Notes: generated by a model not told the origin, from the sequence alone. Positions 44,976-55,268 are shown, counted from the first letter of the stretch. The stretch is 64,000 nucleotides of DNA from Alphaproteobacteria bacterium casp-alpha6 (GCA_001510135.1 LFER01000045.1:91962-155961); one strand, 5' to 3'. Made by a program: numbers and translations.

Positions 44976-46306
44976 ATGTTCTCTCGAGCCTGTTCGAAGA
45001 ATTGGTCACCATCGTGACGACCGTGTTATTGGCTCTGCCATATCTTGCCGGTTATGTGGGGTTTATCCTCCTGACGCTCATGCTTTGGAAAATTGTAAAA
45101 AAGAGCCTTACCCCCAAAAAAGATTTTGGATCGCTCAAGACAGTGACTTTCGGCGACGAAAGTGCTGTTTCTTCCAATTTTGCAGCTTCGGTGGTGTCTG
45201 TTGTCGTAATCTTTGTCAGCTGGGGGGCGTTCACGGGCAGTAAATTGTTGCCGTCTTTCCTCCATATGCCTGCAGCCTTTGAGGGGGAGGCGGAATTTAC
45301 ATATACTGCTGAAACAGACGCTGGGCTACGCGATGATGCTTTGGTGCGGGTGATCGTACATGGGGCAGGTGTTGATGTGGAACTTCCCCAAATGGATGCA
45401 GGCGACGGATTTGCCAAAAATGATGCGGTAGCCGTCAAAGCATATAGATCGGAGCTGTTGAGGTGGGATGCCAACGATGAGGAAACCCGCAAAACCGGGG
45501 CAAAAGTCGTTGCGATTAACGGTCAACCTATCGTGTTTGGTAAAGACGTTGATCTTGGTGATATCAAGGTTGCGCTAACTCAAAAGGGTACCCTGAACGT
45601 AAAACCGGACACCGGCGTTCAAATGGAACCAATCTGGCTTCCTGCGCCCGAAGATGTTTGGGGGCGGCTTAAGGAAATTGCGATCGAAGGGTTCAAAAAT
45701 TATGCTTTGGCCGAGCATCTGGGATTTTCGCTTTTCCGCGTTGTGATCGGCTTTTTGCTCGGTGCTTTGGTTGGAATTCCTCTCGGGTATGCGATGGGTT
45801 TGTCTGATTGGTTTCGGGGATGGTTTGATCCGATTGTGGAATTCATGCGTCCCGTCCCCCCGCTTGCGCTTATTCCGCTGGTGATCATCTGGTTTGGCAT
45901 TGGTGAGGTAGGCAAAGTGATTTTGCTGTTTCTGGCAGCCCTTTGGATTATGGCCATTGCTGCGCGTGCTGGTGTATCAGGCGTGCGCATTTCAAAGGTG
46001 CATGCGGCCTATTCGCTTGGCGCCAGTAAATGGCAAGTTATGCGGTATGTGATTGTGCCTAATAGTCTTCCTGAAATTTTCACCGGCGCGCGGGTCGCCA
46101 TGGGGGTCTGTTGGGGTACCGTGGTCGCAGCCGAACTTGTCGCGGCTGAAAAAGGGGCAGGCATGATGATCATGGTAGCATCCAAGTTTCAACAAACCGA
46201 TATCGTCATCCTAGGCATAATTTTGATCGGGGTGATCGGGTTTGGCATAGATATGCTGATGCGCTGGGCAGAGCGGTTGCTGGTGCCTTGGAAAGGGCGC
46301 GGATAA
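44972..46306 (+). CDS. tauC: Taurine ABC transporter permease with large periplasmic insert
   Basis: A 444-aa permease; ordinary TauC is about 270-290 aa. Two hydrophobic segments come first (about 12-40 and 68-88). Then comes TGSKLLPSFLHMP, after which a hydrophilic, beta-rich stretch of about 120 residues (101-221) interrupts the usual sequence. The canonical core resumes at WLPAPEDVWGRL. The BPD_transp_1 core (230-440) has the EAA loop (YSLGASKWQVMRYVIVPN). The insert would face the periplasm. It overlaps tauB and is followed by a strong terminator. Confidence 0.9.
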   Translation: MNVLSSLFEELVTIVTTVLLALPYLAGYVGFILLTLMLWKIVKKSLTPKKDFGSLKTVTFGDESAVSSNFAASVVSVVVIFVSWGAFTGSKLLPSFLHMPAAFEGEAEFTYTAETDAGLRDDALVRVIVHGAGVDVELPQMDAGDGFAKNDAVAVKAYRSELLRWDANDEETRKTGAKVVAINGQPIVFGKDVDLGDIKVALTQKGTLNVKPDTGVQMEPIWLPAPEDVWGRLKEIAIEGFKNYALAEHLGFSLFRVVIGFLLGALVGIPLGYAMGLSDWFRGWFDPIVEFMRPVPPLALIPLVIIWFGIGEVGKVILLFLAALWIMAIAARAGVSGVRISKVHAAYSLGASKWQVMRYVIVPNSLPEIFTGARVAMGVCWGTVVAAELVAAEKGAGMMIMVASKFQQTDIVILGIILIGVIGFGIDMLMRWAERLLVPWKGRG

Positions 46307-46323
46307 AACGAATTATATTTCAG

Positions 46324-46360
46324 AAAGGGCGGGGCACATGGTGCGCCGCCCTTTTATTTT
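46324..46360 (+). terminator. Terminator of tauABC
   Basis: A stem of about 13 bp, AAAGGGCGG-g-GCAC / GTGC-g-CCGCCCTTT with one mismatch, loop ATG, then TATTTT. It also lies just beyond the convergent parC stop and could serve both genes. Confidence 0.9.
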
Positions 46361-46412
46361 AAACAGTCTTTGCGCGAATATGCGCTTGTCGTAAAAACCG
46401 CAACCTTCATCA

Positions 46413-48716
46413 TCAACCGAATTTATTATCCCGCGGGAATCCTCGTGGTGCCATTCGACCGGCCGATGCGCGCTTTGCGATCCATTCGCCAAGTTCCGTT
46501 TCCGTACGGGTGCGCCCCGCTGGATCAAGCCAGCTAAGTCCTCCAGAGAGATCAAAGGTTGTCGCGTCGTTCATGACACCATCCTTGTATTTCTGCAGGC
46601 GGACACCCTTGCCGCGAGACAATTCCGGCAATTCGCTGAGTGGGAAAATCAGGACCTTGCGGTTTTCGCCCACCACTGCGACATGATCACCCATAACGGG
46701 TTTGCAGACTTGGGCCTTCACATCGCCTTTCACATTCAACACCTGCTTGCCGGCGCGGGTCTGTGCGATGACCTCCTCTTCACTCACGATAAATCCATCC
46801 CCCGCACTGGAGGCAACCAAAAGTTTGCGATCAGGCCTTGAGACAAAAATATCGACGATATCAGCGTCATTGGGAATGTCCACAATCAGGCGCAAAGGTT
46901 CACCCATTCCCCGTCCCCCCGGGAGGGTCGCGGGTGCAAGCGTGTAAAATCGCCCGTTGCTGGCGAAGACCAGTACTTTGTCGGTGGTTTCGGCATGGAA
47001 TATGAATTTGGGACCATCGCCATCTTTGAATTTGAGTTCGCGCGTAAGGTCAATGTGGCCGCTCATTGCGCGGATCCAGCCCATTTGTGAGCAGACAATC
47101 GTCACAGGTTCCTTTTCGATCATCGCCTCAAGCGGCACCTCTTCGATCACTCCCGCCTCTGCGAAATTCGTGCGACGGGCGCCGCCTTCGTAGTCTTTTC
47201 CAAATTTCTTTTTAGTATCCTTTATCTGCTCCGCCAGCTTGTCCCATTGGAGTGTTTCGTTGTCGAGGATGTTCTGAAGACCGGCGCGTTCCTCCATCAG
47301 CGCATCACGTTCGCGTGTCAGTTCCATTTCCTCAAGGCGGCGCAAGGAGCGCAGGCGCATGTTGAGGATCGCCTCGACTTGGACTTCGCTCAACTCACCG
47401 GGCTCAGTTTTGTCTGGCGGCAGGTAGTCTGCTTCGTTCATGGCGCGCGCATAGGACTTCGTCCAATCTTCGCAAAGCAAGGCAAGCTTGGGATCTTCAT
47501 CATAACGGATAATGTCAATCACACGGTCCAGATTCAAAAAGGCGACCAGCAACCCTTCCAGCACTTCAAGGCGGTGATCGATTTTATCAATGCGATGTTT
47601 GGAGCGACGCAAAAGCACTTCACGGCGGTGATCAAGAAAGGCTTGCAAGATCTCTTTCAATCCGCAGACTTTGGGGGTCAAACCATCGATCAACACATTC
47701 ATGTTGAGTGAAAAGCGGACCTCAAGGTCGGAATTGCGAAACAACATGCCCATCAGCACATCCGGATCGACATTCTTTGATTTCGGCTCAAGGATCACGC
47801 GAATATCGTCCGCGCTTTCATCGCGTACATCAGCCAGAATTGGGATTTTCTTGGTCTGGATCAATTCAGCCAGTTTTTCGATCAGTTTGCTTTTCTGCAC
47901 CTGATAGGGAATTTCGGTAACGACAATCTGCCATTGTCCGCGTCCGAGATCTTCGACGTTCCAGCGGCTGCGCAAACGAATGGGGCCGCGTCCTGTGCGA
48001 TAGGCTTCAGCGATGACGGCAGGGGGATCAACGATCACGCCGCCGGTGGGAAAATCCGGTCCGGGAATGAAATTGAGCAGCGTTTCGTCGCGTGCCTGGG
48101 GCGTCTTGATCAGGTGAAAACAAGCATCGCATAATTCCGATATATTATGCGGCGGGATATTCGTTGCCATGCCCACGGCAATGCCGCTGGCCCCATTGGC
48201 CAGAAGTTGGGGAAAGCCTGCAGGAAGAACCACAGGTTCACTCAGCGTCCCGTCGTAATTGTCACGGTAATCAACAGCGTCCTCTGCAAGCCCTTCCAAA
48301 AGTGCTTCTGCAAAAATTGTCATCCGTGCTTCGGTGTATCGGCTCGCGGCAGGGTTGTCGCCGTCGATGTTACCAAAGTTGCCCTGTCCATCCACCAGCG
48401 GATAACGGACGTTAAAATCTTGGGCAAGGCGCGCCATGGCGTCATAAATTGCGGCCTCACCATGGGGATGATAATTCCCCATCACATCACCGCTGATTTT
48501 GGCGGATTTTCGAAATCCCCCCGTCGGGCTGAGACGCAGTTCGCGCATCGCATATAGGATCCGCCGGTGCACTGGCTTCAATCCATCGCGCGCATCCGGC
48601 AATGCACGATCCATAATGGTCGAGAGCGCATAGGTCAGGTAGCGTTCGCCAATGGCACGACGCAACGGTTCGGCGGTAATAAGCCCCATATTGGGTTCTT
48701 CAGTCAAATCATTCAT
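46413..48716 (-). CDS. parC: DNA topoisomerase IV subunit A
   Basis: A 767-aa type IIA topoisomerase subunit that decatenates daughter chromosomes. The active tyrosine is Y127 (ASRYTEARM). The quinolone-region motif is HPHGEAAIYDAM: Glu replaces the usual Asp, and the position of E. coli Ser80 is Ala. Short length and a compact C-terminal domain separate it from GyrA. parE is not adjacent. Convergent with tauC. Confidence 0.94.
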   Translation of the reverse strand: MNDLTEEPNMGLITAEPLRRAIGERYLTYALSTIMDRALPDARDGLKPVHRRILYAMRELRLSPTGGFRKSAKISGDVMGNYHPHGEAAIYDAMARLAQDFNVRYPLVDGQGNFGNIDGDNPAASRYTEARMTIFAEALLEGLAEDAVDYRDNYDGTLSEPVVLPAGFPQLLANGASGIAVGMATNIPPHNISELCDACFHLIKTPQARDETLLNFIPGPDFPTGGVIVDPPAVIAEAYRTGRGPIRLRSRWNVEDLGRGQWQIVVTEIPYQVQKSKLIEKLAELIQTKKIPILADVRDESADDIRVILEPKSKNVDPDVLMGMLFRNSDLEVRFSLNMNVLIDGLTPKVCGLKEILQAFLDHRREVLLRRSKHRIDKIDHRLEVLEGLLVAFLNLDRVIDIIRYDEDPKLALLCEDWTKSYARAMNEADYLPPDKTEPGELSEVQVEAILNMRLRSLRRLEEMELTRERDALMEERAGLQNILDNETLQWDKLAEQIKDTKKKFGKDYEGGARRTNFAEAGVIEEVPLEAMIEKEPVTIVCSQMGWIRAMSGHIDLTRELKFKDGDGPKFIFHAETTDKVLVFASNGRFYTLAPATLPGGRGMGEPLRLIVDIPNDADIVDIFVSRPDRKLLVASSAGDGFIVSEEEVIAQTRAGKQVLNVKGDVKAQVCKPVMGDHVAVVGENRKVLIFPLSELPELSRGKGVRLQKYKDGVMNDATTFDLSGGLSWLDPAGRTRTETELGEWIAKRASAGRMAPRGFPRDNKFG

Positions 48717-48850
48717 ACCTGTTGTGATACTCTGTGGTTTCTGTGTCGTAAAGCATACAGAAGCACTAAATCAGGCTTTAAGGCAGGAATGTACAGATTG
48801 TAAGCCCTTTGGAACCATGCCATTAGGGGACCAAGTTAGGGCAGCGCTTT

Positions 48851-49684
48851 ATGATGCAAAAATCTATTCTTATTACAGGGTGTTCATCTGGGATCGGGTA
48901 TGACGCGGCGCATGCGCTCAAAGCACGCGGTTGGCACGTCTTTGCCACCTGCCGTCAGATGCACGACGTGCAGCGTTTGCGCGATGAGGGGTTGCACTCC
49001 TTTATTCTTGATTATGCTGAGGAAGCCTCTATCGAAGAAGCGGTCCATCAGGTCTTGTCAAAGACTGGCGGTACCTTGGGGGCTGTTTTTAACAATGGGG
49101 CGTTTGCCTGCCCCGGTGCGGTGGAGGATTTGCCGACAGAGGCGCTTCGCTCTGTTTTTGAGGCGAATGTTTTTGGCTATCACAGCCTCACGCGCGAGGT
49201 GATCCCGATCATGCGCAAACAGGGTTACGGACGGATCATCAATTGTTCTTCTGTTTTGGGACTTGTGGCGATGCCATGGCGGGGATCCTATGTGGCGAGC
49301 AAATTTGCGCTGGAGGGGTTAACCCACACACTGCGTATCGAAATGCGGGACACACCAGTTGATGTGATTTTAATCGAACCCGGCCCCATCACCACCAAAA
49401 TCCGGGAAAATTCTATCCCCCATTTTGAAAAATGGATTGATTGGAAAGCCTCTGCGCGCAAGGACCAATACGAACGTAAATTGCTGAGACGGCTCTATCA
49501 CAGCGGGGGAAAAGACGCCTTTGAATTGCCCCCGTCCGAGGTGACTAAAAAACTGATCCACGCCCTTGAAGCGCGCCACCCAAAAGCCTGCTACTATGTC
49601 ACAACCCCAACATATTTAATGAACTTTTTGCGCCGCTTGCTCCCGATATCTTGGCTTGATGCGCTTATTGGCAAAAAGCTTTGA
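48851..49684 (+). CDS. Short-chain dehydrogenase/reductase
   Basis: A 277-aa classical SDR. Cofactor motif TGCSSGIG (9-16), NNGAF (81-85), catalytic S133/S134, Y147 and K151 (YVASK). It prefers NAD or NADP by a pattern I cannot resolve. The substrate is unknown. Two ATGs are adjacent (48851 and 48854). It is not clearly operonic with the genes that follow 90 bp later. Confidence 0.9.
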   Translation: MMQKSILITGCSSGIGYDAAHALKARGWHVFATCRQMHDVQRLRDEGLHSFILDYAEEASIEEAVHQVLSKTGGTLGAVFNNGAFACPGAVEDLPTEALRSVFEANVFGYHSLTREVIPIMRKQGYGRIINCSSVLGLVAMPWRGSYVASKFALEGLTHTLRIEMRDTPVDVILIEPGPITTKIRENSIPHFEKWIDWKASARKDQYERKLLRRLYHSGGKDAFELPPSEVTKKLIHALEARHPKACYYVTTPTYLMNFLRRLLPISWLDALIGKKL

Positions 49685-49773
49685 GGGATAAATCATCGCA
49701 CCCTTTATATTTGGGGTCGCCATTTTCTAAAAAGACCCTAGATAACGAGGCTCAAGACAAGGAAACGCATTAA

Positions 49774-49980
49774 ATGGCAAAAGATCCTTTATTCGTAATC
49801 GTCGTTATTGCGATGGCAGCTGTGGCGATTATTTTGATGATTGGTATTGGCGGGTTTGGGCGTGGTGGTGAGTTTAACCGCAAATACGCCAATAAACTGA
49901 TGCGCATGCGCATCTTTACGCAATTCATCGCGGTTGTTTTGATATTGTTATTTGTTTGGATTGCACGGGGAGGAGAGTAG
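49774..49980 (+). CDS. Twin-transmembrane small protein (HIG1 type)
   Basis: A 68-aa protein with two membrane helices (about 6-27 and 47-65) and a basic loop (NRKYANKLMRMRI) that matches the HIG_1_N family. Mitochondrial relatives act in respiratory complex assembly; the bacterial role is unclear. Its stop is two bases before the adenosyltransferase start, a pairing that recurs in Rhodobacterales. Confidence 0.85.
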   Translation: MAKDPLFVIVVIAMAAVAIILMIGIGGFGRGGEFNRKYANKLMRMRIFTQFIAVVLILLFVWIARGGE

Positions 49981-49981
49981 T

Positions 49982-50554
49982 TTGGTTGTACTCAATAAAA
50001 TTTACACCAAAACTGGTGATGCGGGGGAAACTGCATTGGGCAATGGTGCGCGCGTGGCAAAACATGCTTTGCGTGTTGCGGCTTATGGCACAACGGACGA
50101 ATTGAATGCGACCCTTGGTGTGGCACGCCTGCACAGCAGTGCAGATATGGATGAGATGCTGTCGCGCATCCAAAATGATCTCTTTGATCTTGGCGCTGAC
50201 CTATGCAGACCGGATATGGAACGGGATGGTGAGTCAGAATATCCGCCACTCAGAATGATCGAAGCGCAAGTACTGCGTCTGGAAAAAGAAATAGACGGGA
50301 TGAATGCGGATTTGGATCCACTGCGCAGTTTTATTTTGCCGGGTGGGTCGCCGCTTTCGGCGCATCTTCATATCTGTCGTACAGTTGCGCGCCGCGCCGA
50401 AAGGCTATGTGTGGAGCTTGCGACCATGGAGTCTATCAATGCAGAGGCCGTCAAATATCTGAACCGGCTCAGCGACTGGTTCTTTGTTGCAGCGCGTATT
50501 GCCAATAACAATGGGAAGGACGATGTGCTTTGGGTGCCCGGGGCAAATCGGTAG
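49982..50554 (+). CDS. PduO-type ATP:cob(I)alamin adenosyltransferase
   Basis: A 190-aa enzyme that makes adenosylcobalamin. Signatures: KIYTKTGDAGETALGNG, RVAAYGTTDELNA and SFILPGGSPLSAHLHI, then CRTVARRAER. A TTG at 49982 is the probable start, with GGAG about nine bases upstream inside the preceding gene. A longer reading from 49952 would overlap the HIG1 gene. Confidence 0.9.
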   Translation: MVVLNKIYTKTGDAGETALGNGARVAKHALRVAAYGTTDELNATLGVARLHSSADMDEMLSRIQNDLFDLGADLCRPDMERDGESEYPPLRMIEAQVLRLEKEIDGMNADLDPLRSFILPGGSPLSAHLHICRTVARRAERLCVELATMESINAEAVKYLNRLSDWFFVAARIANNNGKDDVLWVPGANR

Positions 50555-50718
50555 TGTTGCAACTTGGCAAAAATATATCGCTTTCTTGAACAACGCGACG
50601 TCCTTGAAAGCTCTAATGACGATTTTGCCCTGTTTCTGGGGCAAACAAATCTATAGAAAACCGGAAAACCATCCAGACCGACTCGCAAGAAACGAGGAAT
50701 AAAAGGAGAGTATCGCAG

Positions 50719-51477
50719 ATGAAGGTTCTTGTACCCGTCAAACGCGTCATTGATTATAATGTCAAGGTTCGTGTTAAGGCAGATGGCACTGGCGTAGATC
50801 TTGCCAATGTTAAAATGTCTATGAACCCTTTTGACGAAATAGCTGTTGAAGCTGCTATCCGGCTGAAAGAAGCCGGTCAGGCGGAAGAGATTGTCGTTGT
50901 TTCCATCGGTGTTGAAAAGGCTCAGGAAACGCTGAGAACTGCGCTTGCCATGGGGGCTGACCGCGCAATTCTTGTTAAGGCGACAGAGGATGTGCATACA
51001 GACATAGAACCTCTGGCGGTTGCCAAAATCCTCAAGGGTGTGGTTGACGAAGAACAACCGGGTCTTGTGATTTGCGGAAAGCAAGCGATTGACAACGATC
51101 TCAATGCCACCGGTCAGATGTTAGCGGCCCTTCTTGGGTGGTCACAGGCGACCTTTGCGTCTGAACTGGCCGTTGAGGGGGATAGGGCAGTTGTGACACG
51201 CGAAGTCGATGGCGGCCTCCAGACAATCAAGGTCAAAATGCCAAGTATTGTCACGGTGGATCTACGGCTTAATGAACCACGCTATGCGTCGCTTCCAAAT
51301 ATTATGAAAGCAAAGAAAAAACCGCTGGATCAGAAAACGGCGGATGATTACGGGGTAGATGTTACCCCACGGTTGTCGATCGTCAAAACAACCGAACCCG
51401 AAGCGCGTGCTGCGGGTATCAAAGTAGGCTCTGTTGATGAGCTTGTCGCAAAACTCAAAGAAGTAGGAGCAGTGTAA
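50719..51477 (+). CDS. etfB: Electron transfer flavoprotein beta subunit
   Basis: A 252-aa subunit binding AMP. N-terminal [20 protein letters not shown] and [19 protein letters not shown] are signatures. It accepts electrons from acyl-CoA and other flavin dehydrogenases together with EtfA. It overlaps etfA by one base (TAATG). The 160-bp region before it holds the promoter, not resolved. Confidence 0.96.
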   Translation: MKVLVPVKRVIDYNVKVRVKADGTGVDLANVKMSMNPFDEIAVEAAIRLKEAGQAEEIVVVSIGVEKAQETLRTALAMGADRAILVKATEDVHTDIEPLAVAKILKGVVDEEQPGLVICGKQAIDNDLNATGQMLAALLGWSQATFASELAVEGDRAVVTREVDGGLQTIKVKMPSIVTVDLRLNEPRYASLPNIMKAKKKPLDQKTADDYGVDVTPRLSIVKTTEPEARAAGIKVGSVDELVAKLKEVGAV

Positions 51478-52406
51478 TGGCAGTTCTTCTTTTAGCCGAA
51501 GTCAACGGTGCCGAACTGGCGCTGGATGCAACCGCAAAATCTGTGACGGCCGCAAAAGCTCTTGGTGACGTCACGGTGCTTTGCGCCTCTTCTGGATGTT
51601 CAGGGGCCGCTGCGGCCGCCGCTGGAATTGAGGGCGTTTCCAAAGTGCTCTGCGCTGATGATGCGGCCTACGGGAATGGTCTTGCCGAACCTGTAGCAGA
51701 CCTTATCGTGTCTTTGGCGGATGGGTATGAGCACATCGTTGCACCCGCCACCAATTCTGCAAAAAACATCCTTCCACGGGTGGCGGCCCTATTGGACGCC
51801 ATGGTGATCACTGATATCACGGCTGTGGTGGATGCCAATACGTTTGAACGTCCGATTTATGCCGGCAATGCGATCCAGACGGTTCAATCGTCGGATGCAA
51901 AGAAAGTTGTCTCTATCCGAACAGCAAATTTTGATGCTGCAGGGGCAGGTGGTTCCGCCGCTGTTGAATCAGTGGCTTCCGCTGGCAATCCCGGTTTGTC
52001 TGAATGGGTGGAAGATAAAGTCGCGGCTAGCGATCGGCCAGAACTTACCTCAGCGGGCGTTGTCGTTTCCGGAGGACGCGGCGTTGGCAGCCAAGAAGAT
52101 TTTGCAATCATCGAAAAGCTGGCGGATAAGTTGAATGCAGCCGTGGGCGCGTCACGCGCAGCAGTGGATAGTGGATATGCGCCAAATGACTGGCAGGTCG
52201 GTCAAACAGGCAAAGTGGTTGCTCCGGACCTTTATGTTGCTGTTGGTATTTCTGGTGCCATTCAACACCTTGCAGGTATGAAAGACAGCAAAGTGATCGT
52301 TGCGATCAATAAGGACGAAGAAGCCCCCATTTTCCAAGTGGCGGATTTTGGTCTGGTTGCGGATCTGTTTTCTGCGGTTCCAGAACTGACTGAAAAACTT
52401 GGCTAA
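51477..52406 (+). CDS. etfA: Electron transfer flavoprotein alpha subunit
   Basis: A 309-aa FAD-binding subunit. The C-terminal FAD domain includes [28 protein letters not shown] and [12 protein letters not shown]. It works with EtfB and ETF-QO. A terminator lies 24 bp after the stop. Confidence 0.96.
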   Translation: MAVLLLAEVNGAELALDATAKSVTAAKALGDVTVLCASSGCSGAAAAAAGIEGVSKVLCADDAAYGNGLAEPVADLIVSLADGYEHIVAPATNSAKNILPRVAALLDAMVITDITAVVDANTFERPIYAGNAIQTVQSSDAKKVVSIRTANFDAAGAGGSAAVESVASAGNPGLSEWVEDKVAASDRPELTSAGVVVSGGRGVGSQEDFAIIEKLADKLNAAVGASRAAVDSGYAPNDWQVGQTGKVVAPDLYVAVGISGAIQHLAGMKDSKVIVAINKDEEAPIFQVADFGLVADLFSAVPELTEKLG

Positions 52407-52427
52407 GCTGCTTAATTGACGTTTTGG

Positions 52428-52455
52428 AAAGGCCCACAGTTTAGTGGGCCTTTTT
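52428..52455 (+). terminator. Terminator of etfBA
   Basis: Perfect 10-bp stem AAAGGCCCAC/GTGGGCCTTT, loop AGTTTA, T-rich end. It abuts the stop of the convergent DUF6473 gene. Confidence 0.9.
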
Positions 52456-53312
52456 CATTGCGGAAGTGTTCGGGTTTTATCTTGTCCCGCGGTGGGTTGA
52501 TTGATGATTTCTTGAGCGCGCGGTCTGTGCTGTGCTTCGATCGAAAGCAGCCATGGTGACACCTTAGCGGCGATGTTCAAATGATCTGCCTCAGATAGGG
52601 TACCAGATGTGATGAGCCGGTTTCTTCCTCCGGGCTTTGGGTCAGACTGGATACGGACAACTTTATGTGAAAAGCCGCTTAAAATGTCGATCTCTGGCTG
52701 CGTAATGAACATAGCGTCTGAATTCAGGTCGAGCGCATCTGAGGCTTGAGGCCAAATTAAAATAGATGGAACTTGCACATGGTTTATGAGCTGTTCGATC
52801 TTTTCCAGCCAGTTGTCCGTTAAGGTCCGTTTTACATCTGCGAGGCGATCTGCATCCGTGAGGAAGAGAGTTTTCAAAAGATGCCGAGTAAAGTGGATAT
52901 TTGTGAAATCAACATCCGGATAAAGTGCAACCAATGCCGGAGTCGGAGCGATGAATCGATCGTTTCGGCGGGGATGGGTCCTGTAAAAAGCGTTTGAACA
53001 ATTCTGCACTCCCCCCAGCTCTATCACACATGCAACCGCCCCCCGTGCAATGTTCAATATGCTCTTCTCTGCCAAATAGGCATCCGGACCTGACTGTGGA
53101 ATAGCAAGGTTCACTCCCGCCATTCCAGTAAGGGTTTCAATCCCCTCTGTGTAGGTTTTTTTGACCTCTTTCCCAAAACTAAGAGATCCGCCCAGAATGG
53201 CGACATAAGGCGCTGACAAAGCCTTGGCTGGCCCTCGAAAAAAATGCCGGCTGCCAGAATATTGGCATAGAGTATATGGCGAAGGAGTTTGGTCGATAAA
53301 AACAATTTTCAT
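52455..53312 (-). CDS. DUF6473 family protein
   Basis: A 285-aa protein that resembles a Rhodobacterales family annotated DUF6473 (from memory). Recognisable points are YSGSRHFFRGP, the AILGGSLSFGKEV glycine-rich block, NCSNAFYRTHPRRNDRF and TNIHFTRHLL. No signal peptide is evident. The function is unknown to me; relatives occur near sulfotransferase and polysaccharide genes, which are not present here. It is convergent with etfA. Confidence 0.75.
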   Translation of the reverse strand: MKIVFIDQTPSPYTLCQYSGSRHFFRGPAKALSAPYVAILGGSLSFGKEVKKTYTEGIETLTGMAGVNLAIPQSGPDAYLAEKSILNIARGAVACVIELGGVQNCSNAFYRTHPRRNDRFIAPTPALVALYPDVDFTNIHFTRHLLKTLFLTDADRLADVKRTLTDNWLEKIEQLINHVQVPSILIWPQASDALDLNSDAMFITQPEIDILSGFSHKVVRIQSDPKPGGRNRLITSGTLSEADHLNIAAKVSPWLLSIEAQHRPRAQEIINQPTAGQDKTRTLPQ

Positions 53313-53463
53313 GGTCTCACCCTTTATTACCCAGACCCAGTTTTAGGGACGATGTGTTTCCAAGTTCCTAAAAGTAAAAGACATGTTAACTTTTAAACAC
53401 TTACCCTTGCACCCCAAAGGCATCGACGCGTAAACTGTGCCAAACAATTTGAGGATACGAAGC

Positions 53464-54339
53464 ATGACAGTCTCAACGGTCGGGGTCATCGGTGCGGGGC
53501 AAATGGGCAATGGGATCGCCCATGTGATGTCTCTTGCAGGATATGAGGTTTACATGAATGATGTGAACCCAGCGGCGCTTGAGGCGTCCTTGGGATTGAT
53601 CGAAAAAAATATGGTGCGTCAGCTGAACAGTGGCAGGATCACGGAGGCTGAACAAACAGCTGCCCTCGCGCGCATAAAACGCACAACAAATCTCGAAGAG
53701 CTTGGCGATTGTGATCTGATTATCGAAGCTGCAACTGAAGACGAAAAGATCAAACAAAAGATCTTTGACAGTCTATTGCCGCATCTTAGTGCGCATACCA
53801 TTCTTACCTCAAACACATCTTCGATTTCGATTACGCGACTTGCAAGCCGGACAGATCGGCCAGAGCGATTTCTTGGGTTCCATTTCATGAACCCAGTGCC
53901 TGTGATGCAACTGGTCGAACTTATCCGCGGGATTGCAACAGATCAGGAAACATATGACATATGCCTTGAGGTTGTGAACAGGTTGGGCAAAACCGCTGCC
54001 AGCGCCGAAGATTTTCCGGCATTCATCGTGAACCGGATTTTGATGCCAATGATCAATGAGGCGGTCTATACACTCTATGAAGGGGTGGGTTCAGTGCAAT
54101 CGATAGATCAATCCATGCGTCTTGGGGCAAATCACCCTATGGGTCCATTGGAGCTTGCCGATTTCATTGGTCTTGATACCTGCCTTGCGATCATGAATGT
54201 GCTGCATGATGGATTGGCTGATACCAAATACCGCCCCTGTCCTTTGCTCACCAAATATGTCGAAGCAGGGTGGTTGGGGCGCAAAACCAAACGTGGATTT
54301 TATGACTATCGCGGAGAATTTCCAGTGCCCACCCGATAG
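53464..54339 (+). CDS. 3-hydroxybutyryl-CoA dehydrogenase
   Basis: A 291-aa NAD-dependent dehydrogenase. Rossmann motif GVIGAGQMGNGIAH near the start; catalytic His in GFHFMNPVPVM; substrate-side NRILMPMINEAVY. It converts 3-hydroxybutyryl-CoA to acetoacetyl-CoA in butyrate/PHB or ethylmalonyl-CoA metabolism. ATG 53464 has GAGG upstream. Proximity to etfBA is common in this group. Confidence 0.92.
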   Translation: MTVSTVGVIGAGQMGNGIAHVMSLAGYEVYMNDVNPAALEASLGLIEKNMVRQLNSGRITEAEQTAALARIKRTTNLEELGDCDLIIEAATEDEKIKQKIFDSLLPHLSAHTILTSNTSSISITRLASRTDRPERFLGFHFMNPVPVMQLVELIRGIATDQETYDICLEVVNRLGKTAASAEDFPAFIVNRILMPMINEAVYTLYEGVGSVQSIDQSMRLGANHPMGPLELADFIGLDTCLAIMNVLHDGLADTKYRPCPLLTKYVEAGWLGRKTKRGFYDYRGEFPVPTR

Positions 54340-54344
54340 GTGCT

Positions 54345-55244
54345 TTAGCCGTTTGGATGCGTGCGCAGCCTGAGCGTCTCTTCTCGCAGCCAAGACATAA
54401 AGCCGCGTGGATTGTCGCTCCATTTGGATATTTTATCTCTTGAAATCACATGACCAACCACTGGCGATTGAGGTCTGTTGAAGGCGTGGGTGATTTCATA
54501 AAGTAAAAGACCTTGCCGCAAGGTGGCTGAAATCTGATTGGCAATCTGATAAAGCCTCGAGTTCGCCCCTGGAAAAAAAATTGGTAAAACCTCAGCATTG
54601 GAGCGCTGGATCATTTTTGATGTGAACGGGTTCCATTCGTGTTCAATCACGGGTCCGAACATTGTCCGGGATGCTGCAACAGACCCCGAGGGGAAAACTG
54701 CGACAATCCCACCGTTCTTGAGATGGTCCATCGCCTGTTTTCGCATCCAGAGATTTTTTTCCAGCGCGTCCGGCTCATGCGGGAAAGGGACGGGGATCAT
54801 AAATTGGTCAATCTCTGCGACACCTGTCAGCAGCGAGCGCGTTAAGATTTTATAATCTGTCCGCACCTGTCCAATTAATTCCCCCAGTATCATACCGTCT
54901 ACCAACCCGTGGGGATGGTTTGAAGTTACTACAATGGGACCGTCTTTGGGAATGCGGGCGATCTGTTCCTCTGGGGTCAATAGTTTGATCCCCATTGTAT
55001 CCAATGCCTGTTTCCAGAAAGGTTGGCCAAAAGGAACGCCTTGCGCTTCGAATTTGCGTATCCGGCGGAGAATGCGTAACCGCGCAGTCAAAAGTTCGAT
55101 GGTTTGTATCGTGATCCTTTGCAGAGGATTTTCAAATGTATTCGCATAAGACAATTTTCGTCTGTCATAAGGCTGGACGTCCAGCGGCAATGGCGCATCA
55201 ACCGGCGCATCGGATGGTCGTGTTTGTTCCTGCGTCCGTTCCAT
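54345..55244 (-). CDS. PlsC-like lysophospholipid/ornithine-lipid acyltransferase
   Basis: A 299-aa membrane-associated acyltransferase. The catalytic box reads SNHPHGLVDGMIL (about 108-120), the family variant of HX4D found in OlsA/hemolysin-like acyltransferases. A later block VFPSGSVAAS corresponds to the FPEG-type motif. The exact lipid substrate is not determinable. It follows the HPr gene on the same strand after 24 bp but is unrelated in function. Confidence 0.8.
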   Translation of the reverse strand: MERTQEQTRPSDAPVDAPLPLDVQPYDRRKLSYANTFENPLQRITIQTIELLTARLRILRRIRKFEAQGVPFGQPFWKQALDTMGIKLLTPEEQIARIPKDGPIVVTSNHPHGLVDGMILGELIGQVRTDYKILTRSLLTGVAEIDQFMIPVPFPHEPDALEKNLWMRKQAMDHLKNGGIVAVFPSGSVAASRTMFGPVIEHEWNPFTSKMIQRSNAEVLPIFFPGANSRLYQIANQISATLRQGLLLYEITHAFNRPQSPVVGHVISRDKISKWSDNPRGFMSWLREETLRLRTHPNG

Positions 55245-55268
55245 GAAGCCCCCGCCTCTTTTGACTGC

